Counted from the first letter of the stretch, positions 21,901-30,853 are shown. The stretch: DNA of 64,000 bases from Ricordea florida (GCA_949710005.1 OX453281.1:27592339-27656338); one strand, 5' to 3'. Program-made: numbers and translations. The notes: generated by a model not told the origin, from the sequence alone.

Positions 21901-23010
21901 AAGGAGCTTATGGCAGTGGTACACAGCTCGCATATTGGCGTTGAAGGGTGTATACGCAGAGCACGTGATACCCTCTACTGGCCCCGCATGGCAACCGAGC
22001 TACGAGAGTACATCTCGAAGTGTGACGTATGCCTAGCGCACCGCACCGGACAAGCCAAGGAAACACTCGTACAGCACGAAGTGGTGGCCCGTCCCTGGTC
22101 CAAAGTCGCCGCTGATCTTTGTGAGCTAGACAACCGCACACTCCTAGTCATCACTGACTACTACAGTAACTTCATAGAAGTTGCTCGACTCAACACCGCG
22201 ACGTCACGCAACGTCATCAGAGAAATGAAAGCCGTATTTGCCAGGTATGGCATTCCAGACGTCCTCGTGACGGATAACGGTCCCCAGTTTGCATCCGCTG
22301 AATTCGCTGTCTTCGCGAAAACCTGGATGTTCAAACACAGTACATCATCACCCTACCATCCACAGTCAAATGGAAAGGCTGAGAACGCCGTGAAAACTGT
22401 GAAACGCCTGTTTACCAAGTGTAAAGAGTCTGGCCAATCAGAGTTCCTAGCACTGTTAGATTGGCGGAACACCCCGACTGAAGGAATTGGCACCAGCCCC
22501 GCCCAGCGTCTAATGGGACGTCGCTGCAAGACCCTCCTTCCTGTCGCCGGTACCCTGTTACAGCCTCGTTACTCAACAGAAGAGGAGACACGCGCGCTTA
22601 TTGGCAACAAACAGCGGCAGCAGCACTACTACAACAAGCATGCAAGGCCGGCACTGCGACCAATCGGACAAGGTGAAACCGTGCGCATGAAACTACCTGG
22701 TCAGAAAACCTGGAGCGCTGGTACCTGCATGGCACAAGCTGGTCCGCGTAGCTACGATGTGAAAGTCGGTGAGACTGTATACCGTCGCAACCGCCGCCAG
22801 CTGATTCAGTCCAAAGAACCTCCCATTGTAGACTCCAGCGAGCCAGAACCTTCTACATCATGTGCAGAGACAAAACCTCAACACATTGAACTAGCCAATC
22901 AGCCGCCGACCCAAGCATCCAGCACCCCTGACTCACAACCTGTTAGTATACGCAAATCACAACGTACCCGCAGACCACCTGCTCACCTAAAGGACTTTGT
23001 CACCAAATGA
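18955..23010 (+). CDS. Gag-Pol polyprotein of Gypsy-B
   Basis: One uninterrupted frame of 1351 residues. Order: gag (1 to about 220), two Cys/His knuckles (CERCG...C, then CLKCGKLSHFAAKC, about 225-260), aspartic protease with PDTGAQ (about 317), reverse transcriptase (about 480-690, entry WISSMVTVPKKNGKLRV, catalytic VADD near 618 in place of Y-x-D-D), RNase H (LQCDASQFGLGAALL near 770, ELLAIVF, ESDHQPL), integrase zinc finger (HSSHIG...CDVC, about 989-1025) and DDE core (ITDYYSNF, VTDNGPQF, QSNGKAEN). No chromodomain seen. Length and order are usual for a single-ORF Gypsy of the Mag/K02A2.6-like type; no gag-pol frameshift is needed. All catalytic motifs look intact. Confidence 0.93.
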   Translation: MASGYSLPPPAHLEIHDSNAAEKWKKFLLAWENYALATELSEKSQPVQVATLLTVIGEEAREVYSTFNDWVNEGDDKKIGPVLKKLGDYCEPRKNIPFERYRFNRRIQEPGETYDQYRTALRKLAEGCNFATITPEEILRDRLLFGIRDNKLRERLLRETTLTLAKTDEICRASESTTAQMKLMEKEENPSSTVNAVREKSKNLKVPRKRNLKGKDSQHGKPKECERCGSVHDYAKKEQCPAFGKTCLKCGKLSHFAAKCRSKKRDNNTRTFVRAVDDDVSESEVFYADMISAVDLDDSQLVTLKLESGNYLRFQPDTGAQCNVIPVSLYKKATKDHKLERVTPLNTQLSAYGGSKLQVVGQVRITVWRDDYRCQLDCKLVDNNTIRPLLGRKACVGMKIITYTDNDQLNKPQTGNAPVYSLETAAKVTQAPITKMALIKKYPQVFGEGVGKLAGEHHIRIDSTVNPVQHAPRRVPVALRAKVKETLEDLEKQEIIAPVTCPTAWISSMVTVPKKNGKLRVCLDPRDLNRAVQREHYPLPTIEDIATRLHGAKVFTKLDVRNGFWHVALDAESSYLTTFHTPFGRYRWRRLPFGISSAPEVFQRKMHELIEGLSGIEVVADDFIAIGCGNTVEEAIDDHDTVLIRFLERCKERGVKLNTDKLNLRLTEVPFIGHVATDKGLCVDPAKVRAISEMPAPTDKAGVQRLLGLAQYLSKFLPRLSDITKPLRELTQKDVQWTWETAQEEALVALKNAVMTTPVLRYYNLEEEVTLQCDASQFGLGAALLQNGQPVAYTSRALTDAETRYAQIEKELLAIVFACERFEPYVYGRDEVHVESDHQPLESIFLKPLHSAPKRLQRMLLRLQKYSLRVTYKKGHDMFLADTLSRAFLPEVNACEFTQELEEVDHTASLPVSDERWQQIRHASADDPVLQQLRATIRRGWPETRSEIPECLYPYFDMRDVLTVQNELVFKGQLLVVPASLRKELMAVVHSSHIGVEGCIRRARDTLYWPRMATELREYISKCDVCLAHRTGQAKETLVQHEVVARPWSKVAADLCELDNRTLLVITDYYSNFIEVARLNTATSRNVIREMKAVFARYGIPDVLVTDNGPQFASAEFAVFAKTWMFKHSTSSPYHPQSNGKAENAVKTVKRLFTKCKESGQSEFLALLDWRNTPTEGIGTSPAQRLMGRRCKTLLPVAGTLLQPRYSTEEETRALIGNKQRQQHYYNKHARPALRPIGQGETVRMKLPGQKTWSAGTCMAQAGPRSYDVKVGETVYRRNRRQLIQSKEPPIVDSSEPEPSTSCAETKPQHIELANQPPTQASSTPDSQPVSIRKSQRTRRPPAHLKDFVTK

Positions 23011-23082
23011 ACTATTAGTTCCTCTAAATACTTGTTGATTCGATCTTGATTTATTAGGAAACACATGTAGCTTACTTTCTTT

Positions 23083-23095
23083 ATAGGAGGAAAGA
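23083..23095 (+). promoter_or_regulatory. Polypurine tract of Gypsy-B
   Basis: AGGAGGAAAGA directly precedes the right LTR, where plus-strand DNA synthesis of LTR elements is primed. Confidence 0.7.
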
Positions 23096-23295
23096 TGTGA
23101 CGAAACTAATGTGGTTTATCTAGAAACCACAAGGGCTGACCGAAATAGTTTACGTGTCTGCGGTATCTATTACCGGAAATAGTTTAGATTTTTCACTAGC
23201 CACTCCTAGCACATGTATTACTTGTTTTTCTATCTGCTCTACAACATTATTATTAAACGTCGTTTGCTAAAGAAAGTCTCTCGCGTGTTGTTACA
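23096..23295 (+). repeat. 3' LTR of Gypsy-B
   Basis: 200 bp, same ends as the left LTR, followed by the target-site duplication GAATC. Confidence 0.92.
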
Positions 23296-23580
23296 GAATC
23301 TTCATGGATGACGGAAGAAGTACAAGTGGTATGCTTTTCCTCGATATGTATTGTTGAAATCGGCGTCGGTGTCAACATTGAAAGGGGAGAACTTCCGTTC
23401 AGTTGTGCGTTTGGAAAAGCGCGTAAGACCAGACCAAAGGAATGACTTTGAACCGGTCATAAGCAGAAACCCAGCGGCGTTCGGCCAGCAAAAATTGGCG
23501 TTCCCAACACATCCGAATCTTTGTGGATGACAGAAGAAGTACAAGTTGTATCCTTTTCCTCGACATGTATTTTTGGCACC
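23296..23580. repeat. Tandem repeat, units of about 218 bp (right part)
   Basis: GAATCTTCATGGATGACGGA at 23296 recurs in diverged form at 23514 (GAATCTTTGTGGATGACAGA). The segment from about 23349 also matches 18511-18681 across Gypsy-B. At least two partial copies remain. The minus strand keeps a shared open phrase (LAERRWVSAYD), but no gene is recognised. Confidence 0.65.
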
Positions 23581-23632
23581 TCTGTCGGCATTCTCATCTG
23601 GATGTAGTAGGCGTTTTGCTCTGCGTTTTGCC

Positions 23633-23742
23633 TAACCTGCGATCAGGCGATTTTTTTTTGGTTTTTGGTTTTTTGTTTCTTTGGCGGGGGAAAAAAAACA
23701 AAAAAACCAAAAACCAAAGAAAAATCGCCTGATCGCAGGTTA
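23633..23742. mobile_element. 110-bp hairpin MITE with 9-bp duplication
   Basis: Near-perfect inverted arms of about 50 bp that begin TAACCTGCGATCAGGCGATT, each followed by a T/G-rich (or A/C-rich) tract, with a GC-rich loop. It is flanked on both sides by CGTTTTGCC (23624-23632 and 23743-23751), an exact 9-bp duplication. No coding content. Confidence 0.85.
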
Positions 23743-23913
23743 CGTTTTGCCCTGTTCTCTTGGCTTGAAGACTTCTTCGATCTTTCTTTAGCTCCTTCAA
23801 CTTATCCGATGCCCGATTAAATTTTATCAAACGCTGGTAGCATTTGTCTTTATAGACGAACAGTTCGCTTTTTTTCTGAGTAGCGACTCACGTCCACCGA
23901 TATCGAGGATCGT

Positions 23914-24144
23914 ATGACTTCAGCAATATCGAGTGAACTCTTACCGAAAATGAAGATTTTGTTATTCTTGAGGGAAGCTGACGAACAAATGAAGCACCTA
24001 GAGCTGCTTTTGACTCATAGAAAATCTCTGAGTTTTCTAGCAACAGCTCGCAAAGGAGGCGATGAATTGACGCGGGAAACTGACATCATTGACAAACTAC
24101 TGATACGGAAATTGGTTTCAGAACTAACAATAGGCAACGCGTGA
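23914..24144 (+). CDS. Unidentified short open frame near the right end of the TIR element
   Basis: 76 codons with an ATG and a stop, Leu/Lys/Glu-rich and probably helical (LREADEQMKHLELLLTHRKS). It lies 40 bp inside the right TIR. No family recognised; it may be the end of a lost element gene or chance. Confidence 0.2.
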   Translation: MTSAISSELLPKMKILLFLREADEQMKHLELLLTHRKSLSFLATARKGGDELTRETDIIDKLLIRKLVSELTIGNA

Positions 24145-24254
24145 TTGGTGCATTCTGTAAATTTCACGTGAACTCTAAACAAAGGGAAACAAATAGAGTT
24201 CGGGTTTAAGCAGCCGTTAGTCGGGGTGAAGCGTTGCGTGACGATCCTAATAAC

Positions 24255-24660
24255 GGCTGCGGAGGAGACTAAGTACTGCGCGAACTGATGCAGACACCAC
24301 ATCCTCTTTCCGACGGATACGACTAAGAGCATCTACGAAAACATTGTAGCGGCCAGGTTTGTAATTACTGGAGAAGTCAAAGTTTACTAACTCCGCTGCC
24401 CACCGTTGCTCGACAGCTTTGAGTTTGCTTTTCGATTGAAATTAGGTCAGTGGGGTATTGTCAGTATAGACCACAAACTTCGCTCCCAACACGTACTCCC
24501 TGAACGTTTCACTAATTGCCCATTAAAGGACCAGCAGTTCCAACTTACGGGATGAATACTTCTCCATGTTACGTTCCGCGCCTCGGAGACCACGACTTGC
24601 ATGCGCTATAACTCTTACTCTCCCATCGTATTCCTGGGATAGCACCGCACCATGTCCCCT
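24255..24660 (-). pseudogene. Gypsy-A RNase H region
   Basis: Read on the minus strand from about 24660: LSQEYDGRVRVIAHASRGL, then EKYSSRKLELLVL and YTDNTPLT, then KPGRYNVFVDALSRIRRKED, the second half of a Gypsy RNase H and its following segment. At least two in-frame stops (after LLVL and after TPLT) disable it. It is cut at 24281 by the duplication of the TIR element and continues at 16332. Confidence 0.75.
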
Positions 24661-24700
24661 GGTCCTCTGGTCCCCTGGTCCCCTGGTCCCCTGGCCCCTA
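24653..24700. repeat. Short tandem repeat, unit GGTCCCCT
   Basis: About five tandem copies of an 8-bp unit (CCTCTGGT/CCCCTGGT) at the start of the RNase H remnant, probably grown after the element died. Confidence 0.7.
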
Positions 24701-24965
24701 CCCAGCAGGTGCTGTGTTACCTCTTGGAAGACATTAGGGGGTATCCGGCGGTGCCGCTACGTAACGAGTACGTCATCGTCAGTGTGGATGCGGAGGAAGA
24801 TCGTAGAAGTGCACCCCATGTCGTTCTTATCTGGGAGCTCCAGCTTCCTCTGCCAAAGCGCCATGCCCTCAGCTTCTCGATTGGCATCTGAGGATCAGCA
24901 CTAAGATTGCAGGAGACTGTCACCGTGTTGCCTTCTTGAAAGAACTCCAATGGCTCCAATTGCAA

Positions 24966-25881
24966 TTTGCAGTGTGCTTTGCCACCTTCACCACAAAAAA
25001 CGCCTAAGAGGTGTCAATTACAGTGTTAGCCACAGTTAGATTCCCTGTAATCGGAACCGCAAGCGGTTCTACAACAGCTCTACAACCCCACTGTAGGCCA
25101 GTTACTAAAACAGCGGTTTCACTAAAAGGCGGGACCCACACTTGACCAGACCCAGAAACGTTAGCGAAACATTTTCGTACTTTCCGATTGTTTTGAAAAG
25201 GTTCCTTGAATTGGGGACGCTGTGCTAACATGTTACAACCAAAAATACTGGGAACCCGTCTTCGCATACCCGCAGTGGCTGGAGTGTCCTTGGGTACAAG
25301 GATTCCACAGTTAGGGGTGTCAACCCCCCTATTTCCACTGTGGTGCTGAGGACCCGACGTAGGGGATGTCCAAGCCGTTGGCGCCTCTAAATGGTTGTAC
25401 GTTTGCACGTATACGTGCAAACGTACAACCACCCTCCTGTATATCCCCATGCGTCGGTTGCAGTTGGTCCCGGAATTAAGAAGGACTCGGTGACGAAGGA
25501 CACTATAGAGCCAATGTCGATCAATCCTCGCACTGGCACACCACCGATCTTAGCCATCACCGTGGGAGTTGTTGAAATCAGCCACTGCCTTTCCCCTCCA
25601 CGGCCGCGGCACGGTTCACTGCCGTGGAGGTTTGGAGTTTGACGACTCTTTCTCGCTCCCTTTCTCTGGTTCTTTCCTTTCGTCGGTCTTTCTCCACTTT
25701 GACTCTCAGTCCCGACGGCCGCTCTTACAGTCGCGGGTGAGGTGACCGATCCGCCCACAGTTGAAGGCTTGAAGCACCGTCTGAACTCCTGGGGCTTGTC
25801 CTGTACTTTCCAGGTTAGTGAGGCTGGGGCTACTTGGGTTTCGGCCAGAAGCTTCTCCTGTTGTTGACGACTCTCGATCAA
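24966..25881 (-). pseudogene. Gypsy-A protease region and gag end
   Basis: The minus-strand frame from 25881 passes a decayed zinc-knuckle region and reaches KIGGVPVRGLIDIGSIVSFV, an aspartic protease core in which the expected D-T/S-G reads D-I-G. After the palindrome at 25392-25431 it continues as VDTPNCGILVPKDTP and later WVPPFSETAVLV, typical of the Mag-type Gypsy protease-RT linker. The reverse transcriptase that should follow is missing: the sequence goes almost straight to RNase H. Confidence 0.65.
25392..25431. repeat. Perfect 40-bp palindrome
   Basis: The left half TGGTTGTACGTTTGCACGTA is followed immediately by its exact reverse complement. It sits inside the Gypsy-A protease remnant and has no spacer. 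Confidence 0.9.
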
Positions 25882-26650
25882 GAGCTTCTGGCTGGAAAGG
25901 AGGTCCTGTGTGACCTTTGCTGAGGGAATGCCAATAACCTGCTCACACTACAGATGTTCCATGGTATCCACCTCTATGGTATGAGCAGTGCGGAGTTCCT
26001 GTCGCTCCTCTTCAAGGGTGCGCTTGGCTTTATCACGGATCGCCTGGAAACTCTTGAAGGGGTTCTGGCGTACCATTCGCCTCAAATCCCGTCGCGGTTG
26101 AGAGTCTCGGAGGTTTTTCCACGACCCCGGTCACCATCGTTCATGTCGCCATGCGTCTTCTCCGGTTGGTCGAGGAGGGCCATCACGACATGCGAATAAT
26201 ACTGGACGGACTCCCCCTCCATCTGGCGTCGGCCATAGAACCTCTGCAGGAACTTGGTGAGTGTGAGCTTCTCCCCAAAAGTGTCGCGCAGAAGGGCAAA
26301 CATCAGGTCGGTGGAGGACAATTCTGCTGACGGTTGCAGTCTCATCTGGTTCCCTTGCTTCTCCCTCCAGGTTATGGTATAAAAATTCCACAGCCTCCAA
26401 CCCGGTCAGCTTCTGTGCCGTTATCGCTCTCTTGGCATCCTCGATCCATTCCTCTATTACCTTGTCATCCCGTCCCCCAGCGCAGCGTACTTTCTCAACT
26501 TCCTCTCCCGGGGGACCTTCACTTGGATTACCGGTGCGGTGGTACCAGTGGCTGAGTCAGCTACCAAACCGCTGTTCAATGGTCGAGCCGTGCTTGTAAC
26601 GCAGCCAACTTCGTTGACAGGTTCTCCTCAGTCGCCATTATTATCGTTCC
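25882..26650 (-). pseudogene. Gypsy-A gag region
   Basis: Two overlapping minus-strand frames (26400-26131 and 26345-26082) carry the gag core: LTGLEAVEFLYHNLEGEARE, then LRDTFGEKLTLTKFLQRFYG and GESVQYYSHVVMALLD. The probable start is the ATG near 26640 (MATEENLSTKLAALQ), followed by stops and shifts. Not functional. Confidence 0.6.
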
Positions 26651-26693
26651 CGATTATCTATCTTAAGTAATTATACTCTCAACCAGTGACAAT

Positions 26694-26711
26694 CTCACTC
26701 CTGACACCAAA
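26694..26711 (-). promoter_or_regulatory. Primer-binding-site-like sequence of Gypsy-A
   Basis: Reads TTTGGTGTCAGGAGTGAG on the minus strand, about 55 bp upstream of the gag start. The position and the TTTGGTGTCA phrase fit a Gypsy leader; the LTR beyond it was not delimited. Confidence 0.4.
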
Positions 26712-27454
26712 CGATAACCGTGTGCCGTGGCCTTTTTGCACGAAGAACGAGTTAAGATTGCCTAGATAGTTGAGATTATATTTATTTCCCGAAAGCTGAC
26801 TTAAATTAATGTTACAATGGTGAAAAACATAACAATAGGAGCAGTTACAGATGCCTTACAATCGTTGTGTACTTTAAGGCTAGTACAGGCTATAAGGATG
26901 AGAATAATAATTATAACAAACGCAAATGCAACCTGCAATATGTTGGCTCCACCTCGACCTAAAGGTAAGATTTCGTAACCACAAGTCGAACATGGTGAAA
27001 AACAAAAGAACTTGTGAATTGGCCATGCATTTTAATAGTTCTGAACGTGAACTTTCTCAAATCCATTTTATTATCATTGAATAAATTAGGTCTTTTGAAA
27101 ATTCCTTACCTCTCGAACAATTATTTCTCACTAGGGAGGCCTATTGCTGCTATTGGACTGCGCAATTATTTACCCTTAATCCCATGGGCGTAACAAACGG
27201 CGGGAATTTAGATCAAAACACCGCATGAAGTACTTCAATTGAGTATTTGTGATTTGACATTTTTCCAATATGACGTATTTGTATTTTATTCTATTATTCC
27301 TATTTGTCATTTGTCTGTTTGTATTCATCTTATTTAAATTTGTATTCCCATAGTTCTTATTTGCCTTTGATTGTTTAATGTTTCTCACTTGGTATATAAG
27401 TTGGTGTTCCTGTAACTTGTAACCATTGTAAATAGCTTTTAGTTTTTAAATTTT
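26712..27454. other. Non-coding stretch, possibly Gypsy-A LTR remnant at the left
   Basis: No supported gene. The first part may contain the 5' LTR of Gypsy-A, but no second LTR copy was found to compare. Confidence 0.35.
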
Positions 27455-27500
27455 TAACCTGAAGAAGACCGAACCGCCGAAACGTCGAAACTATAACTGT
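27455..27500 (+). mobile_element. Penelope-like element terminal fragment
   Basis: CCTGAAGAAGACCG...CCGCCGAAACGTCG is the phrase found at the ends of Penelope-like elements, where it forms a degenerate hammerhead-ribozyme-like stem. No reverse transcriptase is present nearby. A related phrase occurs in reverse at 54895-54940. Confidence 0.45.
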
Positions 27501-27521
27501 TTATACGATAAGGATAAACTA

Positions 27522-27660
27522 TATATATATATATATATATATGATATATGATATATATATATATATGATATATGATATATATATATATATCATATATAGA
27601 TATATATTTATATATATATATATATATAGTATAGTATAATATAGTATAGTATAGTACCTT
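27522..27660. repeat. AT microsatellite
   Basis: TA dinucleotide runs interrupted by TATGATATA units, then a short TATAG tract. Confidence 0.95.
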
Positions 27661-29474
27661 CCGACGCTCATTGTATAGTTCCAGGACATTTCCGCGCTAA
27701 TATCGCGGGATTCTTTGTTTCATTGCTTCCACACACTCATTTCTTTTATTTTGTTTCCAGCAGAATTTAAGCGTATTATCGAGATTATCACATTTTCAGT
27801 GAAGATTTTCTTACTGGCATCTCTTAATTTTCTTTCGCAAGTAACAATTTTGGTTGGTACTATACGTTTTTCGTCATTTTGACAAGACTAATTTCGTCAT
27901 GAGCTTGAAGAATTCCTTTTGAAAATCATCTTTTCGCTACCTATTGTAGGTTAGTTTTGAGATTTATATCCTGCTTTTCCGGGAATTTTGATGTTGCGAT
28001 AGACTTACTTAGTTATTTCCCATCCGATAGGTTTTAATGTCTTGTGGTCAGGGGGGTGAATGGAACAATGTATGTATAGGTCTCGCTTTTCTTGTTAAGA
28101 TCTTGAATTTGCTTTTCTTCACTAACAATACAGTTTTTTTGTTTCCTCCGTGCATAATCATTGTAGAGAGTATAAAGTACTTTCGGATAGTTCATAACCA
28201 CTTCAAATCATATATATTTACAGTTGACTAGTTCATTCCAAGCGACAGAATGGTGGCAGATATTCTAGTCTTTGCCGGCATAGAGGAGCGTATAATATCT
28301 TGTTCCATAGTACAGTGTTTCCCAGGCATTTTTTGGTCTTGGTCGTATCGATGAAGATGCGGTACGCTTTCAGTGGCTGCCAGTGAAACGGGAAGGTGAA
28401 ATATAGTCTTAACGGTTTGTACATTGCTCAGCAGGGCCGTCTTTTATTTTCAATAGCTTAAACGTGATAACAGTATCAATCTCAGTCCCAATTTTTGGGT
28501 CGAGATCACCTGGCAAAATATGCTGGACTAATATTAGTAAAAATCTACTTGTACACTAATACAAATGCGGCAATCTGATTGGCTGACCTTCTACAGGCTA
28601 TTAACCATCAGACTACACTTGGTTGAAGGTCTTCTTGAACGACGTCTCGCGCTTTAGCGAAGTTTCGCAGGAAGAGTAATTTTTTTCTCAAGCACTCTGA
28701 GCGGGCCGGAATAATAAATCCTCGAATTTGATTGGCTAACATGCGCACGTGACCAGTCCTATATTTTTACGATACGGCCCAAGGGCCGGATTTTTTCCCC
28801 GCAGTAGCAATTTCCTATCTCTTTTCTTACTTAAAAAAGGAGACATTCAAAAAAAATATAAATAGATTATTTATCAGGCAAGGTCGATCCACATAGGAAA
28901 ACACTGTGCCCTTGGTCTTGAGCATGGCCCTCGGTCTTTGGTCCCTGGGCCGAAGTCAAGACCTTGGGCACAGTTTTCTCCCATACACCCTTCCGACCTG
29001 TAAATAATAAATATGTATTTTCGTATTTTTTTCACCGACTCATGATTTGTTTATTATGATTTTTACTAAAACAATTAGATTATTCGCTTTCTATTTCTAT
29101 GAGGTGATAGTAAATCACCCCAATCTCGAGCTCTTAACCTACTTGTTGATTAAATGGATTCCAAAGCTGTGCTCAATTTCAATTGAGACTGAGCAACGGC
29201 ATAATGCAGTGGAATAGCTTGCCTTATATTTCTTATGCATGCCCTAAATTTTAAAAATCGATTTCACGTTAACCATGTTTTTTTCAGATTTCGACCTGGA
29301 CGCGTACCTAACTGAACTTCTTTGTTTTTCCCTAAAAGGTGGGAGAAGGCGGGCTCTGAACTCCACATTTCTAAAAGCCTCCCCTCGGCCTTTCCTGCTC
29401 CGTCGCAGGCGAGACTTCTTTTTCTTCTTGAACTGGAACAGGCTATCATTCTTATACCGACAGCGGAAAAACTG
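27661..29474. other. Non-coding stretch with inverted repeat
   Basis: No supported gene. An inverted repeat at about 28880-29005 (GTGCCCTTGGTCTTGA against TCAAGACCTTGGGCAC, extended outward to AGGTCG/CGACCT) looks like a hairpin MITE. Nearby ATTGGCTAA/ATTGGCTGA phrases suggest further decayed elements. Confidence 0.45.
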
Positions 29475-29483
29475 TTTCAGCTA
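29475..29483. repeat. 9-bp target-site duplication, left copy (TTTCAGCTA)
   Basis: Repeated exactly at 30432-30440, flanking foldback element FB2. Confidence 0.85.
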
Positions 29484-30255
29484 AGGAGTATCTAATTTTC
29501 GCGGGTCGCGGGTAAATGTAGCGGGTCGCGGGTAGATGTCGCGGGTCGAGGGTAAATGTCGCGGGTAATTTTTTATTCAGCTTTAATAGCCTCACAACAT
29601 ATGAAGTAAGCTGCTAAAAGACAATAACAATGTATCTACAGGCCATTTTATTACTTCTTTAAAAGTCTACCCAACGTCAATAAGTTTTATTTGATTTCAA
29701 GATTAAGATTATGACTTTGATTTCCTGTGGGTCTACTTATTTATTTGTAAACTTCCAGAGAACAGCGCTATTTTACAGCAATTATTTTTAACTAAAGAAG
29801 AGGTATCTTTAATGTTAGCCAACTCGCCAAGTGCTATTCCAGAGGAACATAAACTAAAAGAAACCCTCTCTTTCTCCACTAGAAGGGAAAAAGTGCGAGA
29901 CATTTTATCAAAAGACAATACAAATGGAAATAACCTGTATTGGCACGCAGGCGTTAAAACCAAAAAGAAAGGAGTAACGCCCAGCTGTAGAGCCTGCAGG
30001 AAAGAACAAAAAGAAGGTGAAATAACGGTTTTCGTCAAAGGCTTGCACGTTCCTTTTGAACAAAATTTCGTCACCGAAACAATGTTTTACTTTTGCCCTC
30101 GTTTGCTATGCGTAAACAATACTCCTATGTGGACAAATCTGAAGCCCCCTAAAAAAATTATAGCACAATCATGTGTTAGTGAATCAGAGGCAGATAACTT
30201 GGGAAAAGATGGATTACCCATCTCTTTTGCCTAGCCAACTTGTTTTTTTATCTTT

Positions 30256-30296
<41 letters not shown>

Positions 30297-30431
30297 TTTT
30301 GCGACTTACTTCACAATTTTTTAATAAAAATGGTATATGTGGGTGTAAAAATAGTTTTAATACCCGCGACATCTACCCGCGACCCGCTACATTTACCCGC
30401 GACCCGCGACCCGCGAAAATTAGATACTCCC
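29484..30431. mobile_element. Foldback element with minisatellite arms and an internal ORF (FB2)
   Basis: Inverted arms of about 75-85 bp start GGAGTATCTAATTTTCGCGG and consist of GCGGGTCGCGGGTA-AATGT units (29500-29566, and reversed at 30361-30417). The exact 9-bp duplication TTTCAGCTA flanks it. The interior is coding-like at 29812-30234 and also has a TA microsatellite (30258-30292). The structure parallels FB1, but the arm sequence is different. Confidence 0.85.
29812..30234 (+). CDS. Unidentified 140-codon ORF inside foldback element FB2
   Basis: Uninterrupted frame from ATG to TAG. The frame is open further upstream (CKLPENSAILQQLFLTKEEV) and a CAG acceptor-like site precedes it near 29757, so it may be an exon. 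It contains a CRAC pair (PSCRACRKEQ) and a second Cys pair (FCPRLLC) about 40 residues on, with an aromatic FVKGLHVPFEQNF segment between, possibly a zinc-binding domain. No hydrophobic membrane segment. I do not recognise the family. It could be a captured host exon or a remnant of the element's own protein. Confidence 0.45.
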   Translation: MLANSPSAIPEEHKLKETLSFSTRREKVRDILSKDNTNGNNLYWHAGVKTKKKGVTPSCRACRKEQKEGEITVFVKGLHVPFEQNFVTETMFYFCPRLLCVNNTPMWTNLKPPKKIIAQSCVSESEADNLGKDGLPISFA

Positions 30432-30495
30432 TTTCAGCTAATCTTCTTTAATGGTAGGCTGGCTTTGCATAGCCTGTCGTGGCGAAAAATCTGAT

Positions 30496-30631
30496 AATCA
30501 TACGGTTTCGAGATTAATTTGGAATTAATTTGAACGAGTGAGTTTTTCAAAAAGCTGAAATTTCAGCTTTTTGAAAAACTCACAAGTGCAAATTAATTCC
30601 AAATTGAACGAGAAAAACCGTATGATTACTT
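30496..30631. repeat. Palindromic (hairpin) element
   Basis: TAATCATACGGTTT at the left and AAACCGTATGATTA at the right enclose inverted AATTTGGAATTAATTT and GTGAGTTTTTCAAAAAGCTG arms meeting at AAATTT. About 136 bp in all with few mismatches. Confidence 0.8.
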
Positions 30632-30853
30632 ATTAATAATATAATAATGAAAAAATTCACCTGAAGGAAGTGCCGGAAGATCTCATTGCGGACAGGAAGT
30701 GAGCATTTGACGCGAATTTGACACTTAATTTGCTGATTGGCTGATGAAGATCAACTGATCACGCTACGAACTCAAAGCGGTTCGTTTAAAAATATTTGCA
30801 CATGTAATCGTCGAAAAAAAAATCGTCGATGTGTAATTTGCACTGGTGTTACA

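Larger units (their letters stand above)
18682..23295 (+). mobile_element. Complete Gypsy LTR retrotransposon (Gypsy-B)
   Basis: 4614 bp with 200-bp LTRs (18682-18881 and 23096-23295) that begin TGTGACGAAAC and end GTTGTTACA and differ at one base by my comparison. The flanking 5-bp duplication is GAATC (18677-18681 and 23296-23300). It has a primer-binding-site-like sequence right after the left LTR, one long gag-pol frame and a purine-rich tract right before the right LTR. All parts needed for retrotransposition appear present, and the near-identical LTRs imply a recent insertion. Confidence 0.93.
16342..24271. mobile_element. 7.93-kb TIR element with 9-bp duplication, nested inside Gypsy-A
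   Basis: The ends are inverted copies of about 88 bp (16342-16429 and 24184-24271), beginning TAGTCTCCTCCGCAGCCGTT and containing TTAGGATCGTCA and ACTAACGGCTGC, with roughly nine mismatches. The duplication is AGTACTACG/AGTACTGCG. The split Gypsy-A reading frame is continuous when the insert is removed. Subtracting Gypsy-B (18682-23295, plus its TSD) leaves about 3.3 kb of element sequence, with an unidentified open frame (17236-17685) and a roughly 218-bp tandem repeat but no transposase I recognise. The TIR and TSD lengths suggest a Mutator-like, probably non-autonomous element. Confidence 0.75.

Noticed and set aside
16342-24271. CRISPR-like or phage-like island with integrase and nuclease
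   Set aside because: The integrase and protease belong to Gypsy-B, whose LTRs and target duplication are clear; no direct-repeat/spacer array exists.
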